From Astropecten irregularis (Eukaryota; Echinodermata; Asteroidea; Paxillosida; Astropectinidae): 64,000 bases of DNA. A program made the translations under genes and the position numbers. The stretch lies in assembly GCA_963971285.1 (NCBI GenBank), contig OZ020255.1, forward strand, positions 2,480,001-2,544,000. Direction: 5' to 3'. This document shows, one piece after another, positions 32,903 to 44,720 of this stretch. Under the pieces are notes generated by a model. It was not told the DNA's origin. It saw only the letters and a program-made list of their open reading frames with translations, and made no database searches. Within the stretch, counting starts at the first letter, position 1; every line of letters starts with the position of its first letter.

Positions 32903-35900
32903 CTGAAGGCAATGAGAAGAAAACAGGCTAGTGCCATGTAAGAATTGCTTATAGTGCTGACTTCGTCAAGCAGTTAATGAACGTCTGAATGATCAAGTCA
33001 TTCCTGATGGTTAACAGTCATCATTTGATAGCAAAATCAAAGGCAAACAGACTAATGGAATGGATACTGATCGTGAAAAGAATTTTTCCACTCACAAACT
33101 GATATAAACAAACTTTGAAAACGATCCTGCTAGGATTGAAACGTCAAGTCCTCCTACATCCAAGCATTTGCTATTATAACCAAATATTCCCATATTTATC
33201 ATTTTAATTTCAGATTGATTCTTGTAAACTACGACGACTCACCTTGAGGTACAATATCAGATCAGTTCGAGTCCTCTTTGATGCCGAATCACCTTGTTGA
33301 CCTTGTGTCACATTCATTCTCTTTGATGTATTTCTCGTCTTCATCACACCAGCAACGGTGAGAGAAAACAAGACGACATTGCAAGCAAGAATCAGGAGAA
33401 TGGGAACCCCGAATGAGAGCAGGTTAGCCATCCCATTACCAATCCAACATGCAAACTCAGAACCATAGTGGATATCTACTTCTACGCAGTCGCAGAAGCT
33501 CAGGATGACGCAAGTGCAGACAATCAGACTTGGTGCTGCCAGGCCGTAGAGGGCGTAGTAGCGAAAGGACCTGTTGTTGGGGTTGATGATTGCAGTACCA
33601 ATGCCAAAGGTACGATAGATGTCAATGGCAAGGATGTTCATCCAGGAGAATGCAGACAGCCAGAAGAAATGTGACGCAATTGCAAATGTTGTACACAAAG
33701 CAATGACGTCAGTTCTCTCCAGACCTACATCAAAACAAAATTGCAATAATACAACCAGCTTTGTTTATGAAGGTAACATGAGTGATTCTTATAAAAATAT
33801 GTTTTTCTTACTCAATGGAGGGAAAGGTGTGGACGGTGATTGGCAGAAAGCATTATGTAAATTGTTATTGAGTGTCTGAGAAGACAACCATCAACAATAA
33901 TACTAATTTCAATGTATGTGGGTCAGAGTCATAGAGCTATATTAAAATTATTTTAACATAGCTCTATGGTCAGAGTTCATTGCCAAATAGAACTGTGTCT
34001 TATAACACAGCCTTCATCGACCCCTTGATATCTACTTGCAGATTAACTAAGAGGTCTGAATTCCATGAATGTGAAGTTTGAGTGGGGACACTTAGTTAGT
34101 TATCATAACTATCTACTTACCTACGAGCATCGTCAACTGTGCGAAAAACAGTGACGCTACGAGACACATGAGAGACTTGCCAGCAGCATTACGACGTAGA
34201 ATCGGAAACGTGATGTACGTGGCAATAATGACCACAAGACCAAGCAACGACAGAGCACTGCCAGTAACTGTCAGAATAGTGTGAGCGTAGTCCCAAACTG
34301 ACGATATGGATGGCTCAGAGGTAACGAATTGGAGGAAGTTGCAAACTTGAACTTCACCATTCTCCTTCAATGTGAATTCACCTGCCTGGAACACGCGGTC
34401 GTCTTGTTTGAGCCGAATTGAATCGTTGAGGGCGCCAGTCACGACGTATTCATCTTCAGTAAAAGTCACTAGTGGACATTCAATGTTGCTGCAAGTAGTA
34501 TTTTGTGAAACTTTGAAGAGGCCAGAATAAGCATCCCACATATATGCAACTTTGGATGTCAGGTTCGTGTTTGGTGTAGCTGCGCTTGAAGCATTTCCAA
34601 GTGGTTCACATGGAGCTGAGACTGCCAAGTAGTGTAGTTCAATTCTATGGTTCCAGATGTTACCTCTGAAGCATTGCTTGAGGAGCATTTTGCTAGAATC
34701 AGTGAGTTCATTCATAGGTAGCACTGTGGTGCTGAATGACACGTTGACAACGCAGGTAAATACGTTGTTCATGATACATTCATCTACGGGATTAATATTG
34801 TCTCTGCTTGTTGAACATGCCCACGTGATAATCACGTCATCACAGCTTCTACTTCCTTGCTCTTGCTCTCTCGTGATCCCGTTTGGTTCCATGTTACATG
34901 CGGAAACATATGACTCAAAGTCATCAACCGTTTTGTATGCAATGTCCTTCCACATGGCGTCAACATTTGAGCTGTGCTCTACTGATGTGTTGTGGAAACT
35001 TCCAGTTACATTGAATGTTATCTTGATATTCACCATCGGGTCAGCTGCCGAGTCTTGATTGATCTTGGAACACCTTTCTCCTTGTAAGGCAAATCCTTCC
35101 GGGCAAGTCAAGTCTCTACATAGGTCTATAGTAAGATCGTAGATTTGGTTATCGTGGCATTTAGCTGCGTTTGTTTCTCCCGCATCGCTGTTGCCAGTAT
35201 GATCAGCAAATACCAAAAGAGTTGCCATCGACAGAGGTTGAACCTTATGACCTGGAGGAGGCTCCCATGACTCTCTCAAAGAATCGCACATACCATTGAT
35301 ATCTATTCCTGTTGTTGGAGAGATATTGCACTGTAGACATGCCAAGTTCTTGTATGTAGTGCCATTTAGTGCGATTGGTGCATTATACTGGCCACAGATT
35401 GCTTGAGTGTAGGAATCACCAAACTGGCAGGGACCAGTTTGACTTAAGATGACGCAGCTACGGAGTGAGGATGTAGCCAAGTGAGATGTAAATGTGTATC
35501 TATCAGTGTAGCCAGGAGGACTGTAAATCCTCTTCACTAATGGATTTTGTGTCGTCTCTTTTGCAATGTCCAGCAATTGGCTGCTATTCAAAGCCTTCAA
35601 ATCATTGATTGTTTTCTCTTCAAACGATACAGACCAGAAGGTAAGATTACCTGGCTGTAGACCGTGGCAGAGTGCACAGTAAATGTTTCTGTAGTGCAAT
35701 CCGTCTGTCCCCTCCACCGGAAATGCTGCAATACCAAACATTGTGTCTGTTTCCTCGCATAATTCACGAATTGCAGAATCTCCCAACCAATTAGATGGAC
35801 AGAGAGCAACTAGGTAGTGACCGGAACGTGGACGTGATATACTTGGATTGAATTCAGTCGTCTGAATGCACTTGGTTAAACTGTCCAGTGGGGGATCTTC

Positions 35901-38900
35901 TACCTCCTCTGCTTTCTTCTTACACAGGTCCTCATGATAATCAGGGCAGCAATCATCGTACCTCATGCAAAGTGGATCGCAGTGACAGTAAAGGGTTCTC
36001 ACCCAGACATATTCTTCGCATTGATCATTACAAGTGTGTCTTACTGTGATGTCTGTAGGGCAGGCGTATGTGATGGGTCTTCGTGTGGTAACTGATTGCG
36101 TTGATGCTTCTATGATCGGTGTAGGGCTTGAATAAGTATCGGGTCCTGTGAATGCAAAAATAAAAGACCACAAACATCAATTACAGTAGAAAAAAAAATG
36201 TTTTCAGAGTATGCGGCAGTAATCAATCATTTTAATATTTGCACAGTTAGATTGGATAGAGTCAGTGGTGAAGCTATAGTCAAGAGAGACAAATATTTAA
36301 AGTTCTAAAACTGAACATTGCAGAGTATAACACAATATTTCTAGAACACTTTATGAAGGTTTTCGTAGTGAAAACATGTACAAATTATACCGTCTGATTA
36401 AAGATAATTAACGGGAAAACAAAGGTTAGCGTATGCGCATTTCCTGTTCGAAGGATGTTGCAAACAAGTGGTTTTAGACCAGTAATCGTAGCTGGAACCC
36501 ATGATAGCTATACACATTTTTTTTCGAGTTCACGAAATGTTTTCGAGTTCACGAAATGTTATGTCGAGTTCACAGAATGTTTCCGATAACACGAATTGTT
36601 TTAAAGAATACAAAGAATAACAGAATTATATTCTAGTTCACGAAATGTTCGTAAATATCATGAAAACGGCTTAAGTGTACCGTTTATTTGTGTGAAATGT
36701 TATATTCTTCATTTGAAAGACCTTTCCAGTCATGATAAAGATATGCATTGGGGTCATTCCATGTGAGACCAACACACTTTTTTTTCTTAGGTTCTTTGAT
36801 TTTTATAAAAATTGGTATGCAAGTAGGTATCAATGAGTAATGAATGCATGCCAATTTTTATTGGAATCCCTCAAACTGTGAGGCCAGTACGCATGCGCCA
36901 AAAATACGGAAATGTTCATGTTCTGACACTACCTTTCCATAGGATTAAACTATAACTCGGTCATATTTCCACAAAATATGCAAGTTTGGTATCAAAATGA
37001 CCGGAATTAGATGCCCGAAGCGACACCACCCTAAAAATATAGAAAAAGTAAAAGCCGATGACCTTTGCCACACAGACTTTGACCTTTGACCCAGATTTAA
37101 AAAAATATATCATTCCGAAATTTTATGAAACGACTTTTTGGTTGATTGAACAAGTTTTTGTTTCTACAAGATTCCTTTGAAATTGTTCTGGGGCACTTGA
37201 AAATTTACGATTTTATGGCATTTTTTCTTGTTTGTGCATGTCCATTTTGTACCCTTTTACAACAAAAATCCAATTCATGTCTCATTCTCCTTTACCCTGC
37301 AGTACCTCTGTGACAGTATGCGGACCTCACTGGCAGGGTTGAAAAAAATCATGATAAAAAAAAATGGGATTTTTTTTTATTTAAAGATGGAGAATAACGA
37401 TTTGTAAAAAAATGAAACAAATACAAATCCTCGTTTATAAGACATATAAGAACCTTCTCATAATATACAATGTGGCTGTTGTTTTTTCATTATTTAGTAA
37501 TATTTGAAATAAAATTTGATAGTAATTGTCAATTCTTGGGACTATTTACCCAAACTGGCCGTGGGTGGCGCTATTTAAATTCATGTCAATGTGTGACGTA
37601 GTCGAGGGGATACGGTCCACGAACGAATCCCCTCGGCGCGCGGGAGTTTCCAATGAGTTTTGTGTACATGCGGTTTTTGTATGCTAAAACTGTCCGAATC
37701 ACTGCCCGAATGATCATAAATATCCGATTGGTACATTGATTCTTCATCGATGCTGTATTCCTACCAAGGACGGTCGCCATATGTATCATTTTCAACCATT
37801 TTACCTTCGAAATGATTGGAGTGCATGTATTGCGTGTGGGTATGTAATATGCAACACACTGAATATAAATATTCATAAGGAAAGCGAATCCCCTCTTCTA
37901 CCTCACCAACTTGAGGAAAACATGAATATTCATGATATGTAAATGAACCAAAAACGGGCAAAGTCGAGAGAAAATTTATCATTCTTGGCGAATGTGGAAC
38001 GGTAAAAGGTGGCTTAAAATTCACATCAAGAAACTTCAAAAAGTGAGGGTTTATTATATGTTTACCTTAATTGGAGGTAGGTGAACAAAATTTTACGTGA
38101 ACATCTTATTTTTCGAAATCGTTGGAGCCCAGCTTTAAATCAGATTTAGTTTTATTTAAAAAAAAAATTTTATTTTCATTAAATTATTAATTGTTTACGT
38201 AATAACATCATAACTTTTGCTTCAAAACCCCATAAATGCTGCCAAATTGCATCTTCTTGTCGCTTTGGCGTTGTGGTCATTAAAATGTAGCAACAAAAAC
38301 AGAGCAACAAAAACAGAAATTGTTACTGACTGTCACTACAGGCATATTGTAATGCTTCCCTGCTGATGGGATGTTTATGACCACGTTCAAAGATGTTTCA
38401 TGGCTTGTACCAGTGGTCCATTTGCATCTCAGTACATGTGTATTAGAGCTAATAATGGCAGTATTACTGTGCAAAGTCAAGATGTAGTGATGTTCACAAA
38501 CAGATGTTAATTCTGTTAATTCAGTTTATGCAGTTACATACATATATATTATACTGTGTGTACATTTTATTCATTGCCAGGTTGTATGTATTACAAGTAA
38601 TGCTGTACACATACTTTGTGTACAGCATTATTCTGACTGGGGGCCGCCATTGGTCACGTGAATAGGGCCAAATCATTCAAACGCAAATTTGTTTTCTGGA
38701 TGAAGATCACTTCGTAAGGTTTTGAAAAGGATGAAACGTAAGTGTAAATTGACCGACGCGCGACCGAGAGGCCGTGCTACGAGTGCCACGTCCCGACAAC
38801 CTGTTCCTGCAGAACTTTCGCCCGATACACGGCCGTGAGGCCATGCTATGAGTGCCACGAGTGCCATGCCCCGACAACCAGTTCCTGCAGATCTTTTGCC

Positions 38901-41549
38901 AAAACTATTATCGTAGGATATTGTCAGATTTTAACGGTCTACAGATTCATTATAATCCCAATTAAGATTCCTCGATTTATTAAAACCTTTTTTCCCCGCC
39001 CTCCATCCAGCGAGTCCAAACCGAAACCAGAATTTGGATCTGACCATTGAGATTGAGATATAAAGTGGTGTGATATCGACATTACTGGACAGTACATATC
39101 TAACTACAAGGCAAACACTACATGGTGTCTCGGGAAAAAAAACCGAAAAATTGCAGAATTGAAAAGTGAACACCGTACAGGCGCTCTACCAACTGAGCTA
39201 TCCAGCCCTACGTTGGTGGTGTCCCCAATAGTCAATTATCTTTGTTCGTATGGCAGTCAGAAGCCATGAAACCACGCACACACCGCTTTATCCCAAGGAT
39301 CATTTCATCGATACACGCAGCAATGTAAGTTTCCCTTGAGTAATCCATGTACCGTTCTCATTGCTGCGCGTATCTTAAAAATGATCCTTGGGATGTAGCG
39401 GTATGTGCGTGGATTTATGGCTTCTGACTGCTAAACGAACAAACAAGATGTTGAAACAAGGGGCAGAAAATCATCGAAATGTTCTTATTTGTATAAAATA
39501 TAGGTTTTCCCGGTCATTTTCGGCAAATGAGCGGGCAATTTAAACGCTGCGTCATTCCATTTCGCGTGAAACTGCAAACAAATGTTCACAAGCGTCATGC
39601 GATTAAATAGCCTTCCAATTTTAAATTCCACTCGAACAGGATTACAATTCGCAACGGCTTTTGGCAGCGTGCTAAACTAAACGACTGTTGACTTTAATTG
39701 AATGCAATGCTATATAAATACAGATGCATCAATGTGAAATCGAGTGACGGTTTTTGTGTTTCTTACGATAAGACAAATCTGAATTGTAGGTGGTTAGATT
39801 TCATCATAAACTCTAACCTGACTTTGATTATTGTATCGAATATTTCATATGGAGAAATCAATGCTGAGATTTCTGTTCTCTACTGCAATATTTTCGCAGT
39901 GTTGTCAGATATTCAGGACTTTGGATGTTATATTTGGTTTGCGTCGAGAGGAGTTGATTGCTAAACTAGGACAGTTAATTGCAACAGTTAATTTGTAACT
40001 TTTCCAGATTCGCCAATCAGCGATGTGAAAAATAGGTTAAGTTTTTTGTTAAATGAAATGCTTTTCGATTCCCTGAAACACACAATATCCTGTTAAAATC
40101 AATTAGGTGCTGTTCTGTCACCTTTACCAATCATGTATTATGCTTGTATTATAATCTATAATAGCAAAGCACACTTGTTTTCCATTTCCCCCATTAAATA
40201 AGCAATAATATTGCTTTTAACCATACTTATTGGCATCACGGAAATAAATCTATGGAACCTACATGTACAATCTGTGTGCAATTAAACTATGGAAATAATT
40301 TTTATTTCATGTTTTAAAGACGTGCAATGAGGTCTCATTCTCATTTATCATTAGTTCAACTCTACCGAGCTCAGTGTCCAAGCTGGTGCAAAGATTAAGC
40401 TGGAGATCTTTGTTTGGGTTCCATCAAAGAAGGCATGTGAATGTTTGCACATAATCTCAATGACATGACATGCTGGATAAGACACATCCCCCTCATTGAA
40501 AAGGGGGAGGGGGGCTTCTCATGGGTTGTATTTGTTTTTTTTGAGAAATAGCTATATACGTGCTTTGAAACAATTATAAATGTATATAAAGTGGGCAATA
40601 TTTTTGTTCACTTTTATCTGGTACTTCATTTGCATGCAGTTGTCGATATTTCTGAAAAAGTGACACAAACTAGCATTTTTAATTGATGAGCTAGTTTGTA
40701 AAACGGTTAACCTGAAACTAATCATGATTCTAAGCAACATCTGGGGCGGACTACAAAAAAGTGGTCTTAAAAGGTGGGCTTAAGGATGCAGACAAAAGCT
40801 GACTTTCTCTCTTAGCCGGTCTTGAGTTAGACAACGAAGTTAGCCCACTGAAATAAGTCAGTCTTTCATAGCCCCTTGTGGAGTAAATGATTCACCCATG
40901 GTTACTGTGATGTGCGTAACATGTATGTACTTTGTGTGCACATAATTACAGATATGTTGCTTGACGGCTTGAATCGCAATGGAAAATAAAAAATGGAAAA
41001 ACTTAATGGAACTCGCGTCGGTATAAGTCATCATATCATCATATTAACCACAGGATTCAGTCTGTCCCTCAGAAACCCCTCTGTCAGCCCAAGGCGCTTC
41101 TGTTTCAATCCTCAACAACAAAGTATACATTGCTATGTCGAAATGCATCACATTACAATAACCCGTATTACAGGTGGTAGGGGTATAATTGATTATAACA
41201 ACGCCAATCCTGTAATGGGATTCCTTAAATCTGGGATTGCTATTTTGGGACATTAGAATAGTTGAAAGCTTTGAACCAAATATTATTCTGGAATGATTCT
41301 TATTAAAACACAATTGACAGAGGAAATCACGGAATATACAATCTCCATAAAATTTGCGCACAAACAATAACAAAGAAGGGCCTTTCACGTCAATATTTTC
41401 TCACTGACTTGATCGATGGATTGAGCTGGAATTTTGTAATTCTAATAAACATTTTTCTTACCTGCACTTGTGGTAGATGTTAAGCCATAAACCGGTCCTA
41501 CTACCAACAACATGACACAACACACAACAAGTTGATATCCAGTCGCCAT
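32612..41549 (-). CDS. Methuselah-like GPCR with somatomedin B domain
   Basis: Four exons (41549-41462, 36145-34121, 33724-33243, 32902-32612) join in frame to 961 codons. Residues 1-29 hold a signal peptide (MATGYQLVVCCVMLLVVG). A somatomedin B domain at about 58-104 has eight cysteines including CHC and DDCCPDY. A long ectodomain with many Asn-X-Ser/Thr sites follows, ending in the CPLVTF ... VQVCNF region typical of Methuselah-like receptors. No GPS autoproteolysis motif is seen. TM1 and TM2 are at about 651-704, TM3-TM5 in exon 3, and TM6 and TM7 in exon 4 with GFTWLFGF and NSLQGAFICLAF, class B2 signatures. The C tail is short, Thr/Ser-rich. It is an orphan receptor at the plasma membrane; its ligand is not inferable. 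Confidence 0.88.
32903..33242 (-). other. GPCR intron 3
   Basis: Contains cgatcctgctaggattgaaacgtcaa at 33122, a dispersed motif shared with 15663. No other feature. Confidence 0.6.
33243..33724 (-). CDS. Exon 3: TM3-TM5
   Basis: Acceptor gatgtag in phase 1 and donor AAG|gtgagt in phase 0; 482 bp. It encodes ALCTTFAIASHFFWLSAFSW (TM3), YALYGLAAPSLIVCTCVILS (TM4) and ANLLSFGVPILLILACNVVL (TM5), with the extracellular-loop Cys in FACWIG. Confidence 0.9.
33725..34120 (-). other. GPCR intron 2
   Basis: Short intron with a small inverted repeat (agctatattaaaattattttaacatagct at 33936-33965). Nothing else. Confidence 0.6.
34121..36145 (-). CDS. Exon 2: ectodomain, TM1 and TM2
   Basis: A single large 2025-bp exon, phase 1 at both ends, with acceptor gcattcacag and donor gtaagtagat. 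It carries the somatomedin B domain near its start, a cysteine-rich ectodomain of more than 500 residues, and TM1 (ILTVTGSALSLLGLVVIIA) and TM2 (SLMCLVASLFFAQLTMLVG). Confidence 0.92.
36525..36600. repeat. Short tandem repeat (ttcgagttcacgaaatgtt)
   Basis: Three to four diverging copies of about 21 bp, with a further isolated copy near 36643 (ctagttcacgaaatgttcg). Confidence 0.75.
38598..38630. repeat. Perfect 14-bp hairpin
   Basis: taatgctgtacaca and tgtgtacagcatta are exact inverted copies around the loop tactt. Confidence 0.85.
38729..38910 (+). other. Duplicated Arg/Pro-rich short coding-like segment
   Basis: An ATG at 38730 opens a 35-codon frame (MKRKCKLTDARPRGRATSAT, then SRQPVPAEL) that ends in TGA. 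Directly after comes a second version (GHAMSATSAMPRQPVPADL) in the same frame. The duplication of about 65 bp and a CGA-to-TGA type stop suggest a decayed first exon of a mobile-element gene. It is on the strand opposite to the surrounding GPCR gene. Confidence 0.3.
39172..39450. mobile_element. tRNA-derived fold-back repeat, copy with truncated right arm
   Basis: The left arm has a reverse tRNA-like A-box part (caggcgctctaccaactgag), the block ctacgttggtggtgtcccca ... caattatctttgttcg, and cagtcagaagccatgaaacc. The right arm (39356-39450) is the reverse complement of the inner part (cattgctgcgcgtatcttaa, then atgatccttggga ... ggcttctgactgctaaacga) and stops before its own tRNA-like end. Confidence 0.8.
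40105..40150 (+). repeat. Tail fragment of dispersed repeat R1
   Basis: ggtgctgttctgtcaccttt followed by accaatcatgtattatg matches the 3' tail of the R1 copies at 11250 and 52890. Confidence 0.55.
41462..41549 (-). CDS. Exon 1: GPCR start and signal peptide
   Basis: ATG at 41549 (taagATGG context), a hydrophobic leader, then LTSTTSA, and donor GCAG|gtaagaaa in phase 1, which restores GGA at the join to exon 2. Confidence 0.85.
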
Positions 41550-41712
41550 CTTACTTTAGTCAGTTAGTCAACTCAAATGAAAAGTCAAACCCAAGCTGAA
41601 ATGAAGTTGTGATTACCAAAGACTGTCATTTAAGTCATCGTACGAGTTTCAAGACTTGCTCAGTTGTCTTCTGTCGGTTGCAATATGATGCTTGCCCCGA
41701 TGTGCATTGTGT

Positions 41713-41721
41713 TATATATAG
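41713..41721 (-). promoter_or_regulatory. Candidate TATA box of the GPCR gene
   Basis: Minus-strand tatatataac lies about 165 bp upstream of the ATG, giving an expected start near 41685 and a 5' UTR of about 135 nt. Inference from position and sequence only. Confidence 0.35.
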
Positions 41722-42049
41722 CAGGTTGCTGTCCTTACTTAGTACGTCACTAATTCCATACAAACCGCATGCAGTGATTGGGAAGCATTGCGCAGGATAT
41801 ATACTTCTATATTGAACAATGCATACTATTGCGTTTTACTTGTGGTTGATTTTCAATATGCTATATCATCACTTGTGATCCGTTTCGTCATTGTCCAGCA
41901 CGATCGAATTAATCGACAAAGACTCTTAAATTGCAGTTCAGTTTATGATTCCAAGGTAGAAATTAATGAAACAGTAATACAACTAAGACCTGGGCAAAGG
42001 TTATATTACCGTGGTAAATCTCATGCTTATTGGAATTATTCCAGATAAT
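41722..42049. other. Upstream intergenic sequence, no gene
   Basis: Nothing recognisable; presumed upstream regulatory region of the GPCR gene. Confidence 0.3.
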
Positions 42050-42057
42050 CTAGGATT

Positions 42058-42101
42058 AGTCTCCATGAGCAACGTGGAGTCCAGGGGACTTTCTCAAAGC
42101 T

Positions 42102-42156
<55 letters not shown>

Positions 42157-42336
42157 AGGTATCAAAAACGTTATAAAAAAAAGGAGGATTTAAGCTGCAG
42201 TTCGGAAGTAGATTCTCTTGTTTGAAAAGGACAACAGAGCTTCAGCTTCAATGGCGAACCACATCCTATATTTTCAGCGTATGCCAAACAGAGACGAAGC
42301 CGGAGTCGGAGCTGGGGCCGAGCTTTGAGAAAGACC
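42058..42336. mobile_element. GGCTCC-rich inverted element with 8-bp flanking duplication
   Basis: CTAGGATT occurs exactly at both borders (42050-42057 and 42337-42344). Inside, actttctcaaagctcggctcc (from 42088) and its inverse, gccgagctttgagaaaga (ending 42334), face each other, and a (GGCTCC) run of about nine units lies at 42103-42156. The 8-bp duplication suggests a hAT-type non-autonomous element. The inverted ends are not flush with the left border, so part may be rearranged. Confidence 0.6.
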
Positions 42337-42395
42337 CTAGGATTCCAACTAGCAACTGAAAAGTAACTAGCAATATGGCTTGTCAAAAACTGAAT

Positions 42396-42468
42396 ACCTT
42401 GATCTGATAGAGCGCCATTACTGTATTCAACAAAGGTAGAAGGTTCGAATCCCGGTTTTATCTAGCTT
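42396..42468 (+). repeat. tRNA-like (SINE-type) sequence
   Basis: ctgatagagcgccattactg ... gaaggttcgaatcccggttt contains A-box-like and perfect B-box-like (GGTTCGAATCC) elements, but the acceptor stem does not fold. It is therefore a tRNA-derived repeat, not a tRNA gene. Confidence 0.5.
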
Positions 42469-42479
42469 CTCTGCACAGT

Positions 42480-43925
42480 CACCTTTAATTAATCCAGCCG
42501 TGCAGTTTCCCTTGCGGCGTCTTAATGTCGTCGTTTAACGGTAAAGTATAATTTGTTAGCTACCATAAACTAGGTGTGTGCCTGTAACGCATGCAGGTAT
42601 GTCAGTGGTATCAAGTATTATATGTAGGCCTTTGCAGGTTTCCTATCGCGAACAATGAGATCCAATATAATTGTTCATTGTTTGATGTTTTCATTTTGCA
42701 TCAGTTTCTTGCCATATGACAGCTCGTAAGATCCTTGATTTAAATTCTTGTTTTCGTTTTTTCTTCTGTGATTTCTTCTCATAACAGCCGTTGATGTTGA
42801 TTGAACAACTAAACACTTTGCCTTCCTGAGATGTTAGACAGTATTTAAGCCTTTTGACTTACTGGTTTACAGGAAAATAATATTTTCCATGGGAAAAAGG
42901 GAAAAGCTATGTGATATACGAATGGTTTAATGCTTTATTTTAAAGAAGCTGGCATTCTATTTCATTTTGTGATCGGCACCCCCAAGAAACCAGGCAGATG
43001 GATCTGAATTGGAAGGTCAAACAGCAAACTCAGTTTGTACGTTGTTATTTTTATATACTATGTAGTAAACAATATTCTGTATTGAAACCCGATTGTAAAA
43101 TGCAATCAAGCACTTGACTTGAAATTTCTATAGCTAAAAGCTGAGATAATAATACAATGCCAATGCCAGAATATAGAACATATGCATTACAACTAATTCA
43201 ATAAAAAGGCCTCTCTGGAGAAATTGCAGGTTTTCCTGTACGTCAGGGAATATAGCTGTGCTCAGGGAAGGAGAGTCACGTTTTAATTCTTTTCAATACC
43301 GGTATCTTCCGTCGAAAGTAGCACTCTTTTGTTTCCCTATAGTAAAGTGGCATGCACAGAAGCACGTATTCGGAATTTAAAAGGCTCTCTTAACTCGCTC
43401 TTAACTTACATGAGGCTTTATTGAATAAAAACGCGGCCTTTTGACGTATGCAATTATGCCTACAGTTGTTCGCTTTCGTGATAGAGCCATAAATTTCAAG
43501 ACATATATTACCAAAGACTGCAACACTACTTTTATACCCGAATATAAATTCTGACCTATTTATGAAATTTTGTTTTGTTGTGTTTTGTTTTGTCGTTTAG
43601 ATAATTCAGATTTCTCATGTGGTCATCAGCAAAATTTGCCGGAAACGATTCTTCAAGGGCAAAAAATCTAAACATGTGGAGATTTCAAAACACAAGAAAC
43701 AGCAATCACATTACAAATAGATAAAAACTTAATTGATATTAATTAAAAAACTGCAATTAATATTACAAATTAATAAGATACATTTTAAGGTGAGTTTTTA
43801 TTAAAAGTTTTAATTAAAATATTTGGTAAAAAGGTACATGTTTAGGGATTTCTTGAAGATAAAAATAATAATACAGCATTTATAATGCGCACAGTATCTG
43901 GATAATACCATTCGAAGGCGCAGGT
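42480..43925. other. No recognised gene
   Basis: AT-rich intergenic sequence without supported features. Confidence 0.4.
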
Positions 43926-43929
43926 CTGG

Positions 43930-44200
43930 AAAGGTTAAAGATGGAAAGCATTGAAAAGATGTGTCTTTAGATGGAGTTTTTATCCCTCAACTCGTCTGGC
44001 AAAAGACGCGGTGCAAAGCTGGAGAAAGCCCTGTCGCCATAGGTTGCCAAACGAGTCTTGGGAACATACAGAATATGAGAAGATGACGATGACCTCAGAC
44101 CAGGTCTCAGATTGCGGTATTGCAACATGTCCCGGATGTAAGATGGGGCGAGACCATGGAGGGCTTTAAATGTGACTACACCACTAGTTGCTTCCTGCAC
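43930..44200 (-). pseudogene. Non-LTR retrotransposon RT C-terminal fragment (CR1/L2-like)
   Basis: The minus strand encodes FKALHGLAPSYIRDMLQYR, RSSSSSHILYVPKTRLATYG and RAFSSFAPRLLPDELR, the conserved tail after the RT domain of CR1/L2/Rex-type LINEs. The upstream polymerase is absent, and the frame ends soon after. Confidence 0.85.
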
Positions 44201-44458
44201 TTAATAATCTGGGGTTAGTCTTGGTTCCAAGCCGCCACTACCTGTAAGAGTGTGTGTAATTGCAGTCAATAGAGGGCCGCGCAATGTGACTAACTGCAGG
44301 AAATACTGGATTGCAAGTACGTCTTGGATATCTTGTATTTGAGGGCAGGGCCAGATTATGGCAATAACGCGCAGCGAGTATGGCGTATGGTGATTGGTTA
44401 ATATAATAAACGCATTTATTGCGTGCTTTTTACTTAAAGATACAAAGCGCGGGCTACA

Positions 44459-44528
44459 ACGTAATCGGATTGCCGGTATTCATCGGCGCCCTCGGCTGCC
44501 AGCAATACCGGTAATCCATTATGATTAC
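44459..44528. repeat. Imperfect hairpin
   Basis: cgtaatcggattgccggtatt pairs with aataccggtaatccattatgattacg, with a GC-rich loop between them. Confidence 0.7.
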
Positions 44529-44539
44529 GGAGCCTGAGA

Positions 44540-44720
44540 TCTAAAGTGCTTGGTTTTATGGAGGGAGGAAAACCGGAGAAAACGGAGAAAAACCCTCGTA
44601 GCATAGGAGAGAACCAACGCACAACTCTACTCACATATGACCCAAGCCGGGATCGAACCCGGGCAACATTGGTGAGAGGCGAGTGCCTAAAGCACTTGCC
44701 ACCTATGCAAAATGGCAACT
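44540..44720 (-). repeat. tRNA-derived SINE
   Basis: The minus strand shows an A-box region (ggcaagtgctttaggcactc), a B box (gggttcgatcccggcttgggt), then a tail reading gttctctcctatgctacgag and ggtttttctccgttttctccgg. This is the layout of widespread metazoan tRNA-derived SINEs. The head lies at 44712-44640 and the tail below it. Confidence 0.7.

Larger units (their letters stand above)
36146..41461 (-). other. GPCR intron 1 (5.3 kb)
   Basis: Splice signals at both ends fit the same phase 1. Inside are the short tandem block at 36525-36600, the hairpin at 38598-38630, a duplicated Arg/Pro-rich leader at 38729-38910, a tRNA-derived fold-back copy at 39172-39450, and a tail of repeat R1 at about 40105-40150. 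No host exon was found inside. Confidence 0.7.

Noticed and set aside
37600-37640. Hairpin cgaggggat ... atcccctcg as a regulatory RNA
   Set aside because: A 9-bp stem with a 15-nt loop is not unusual enough in a window this size.
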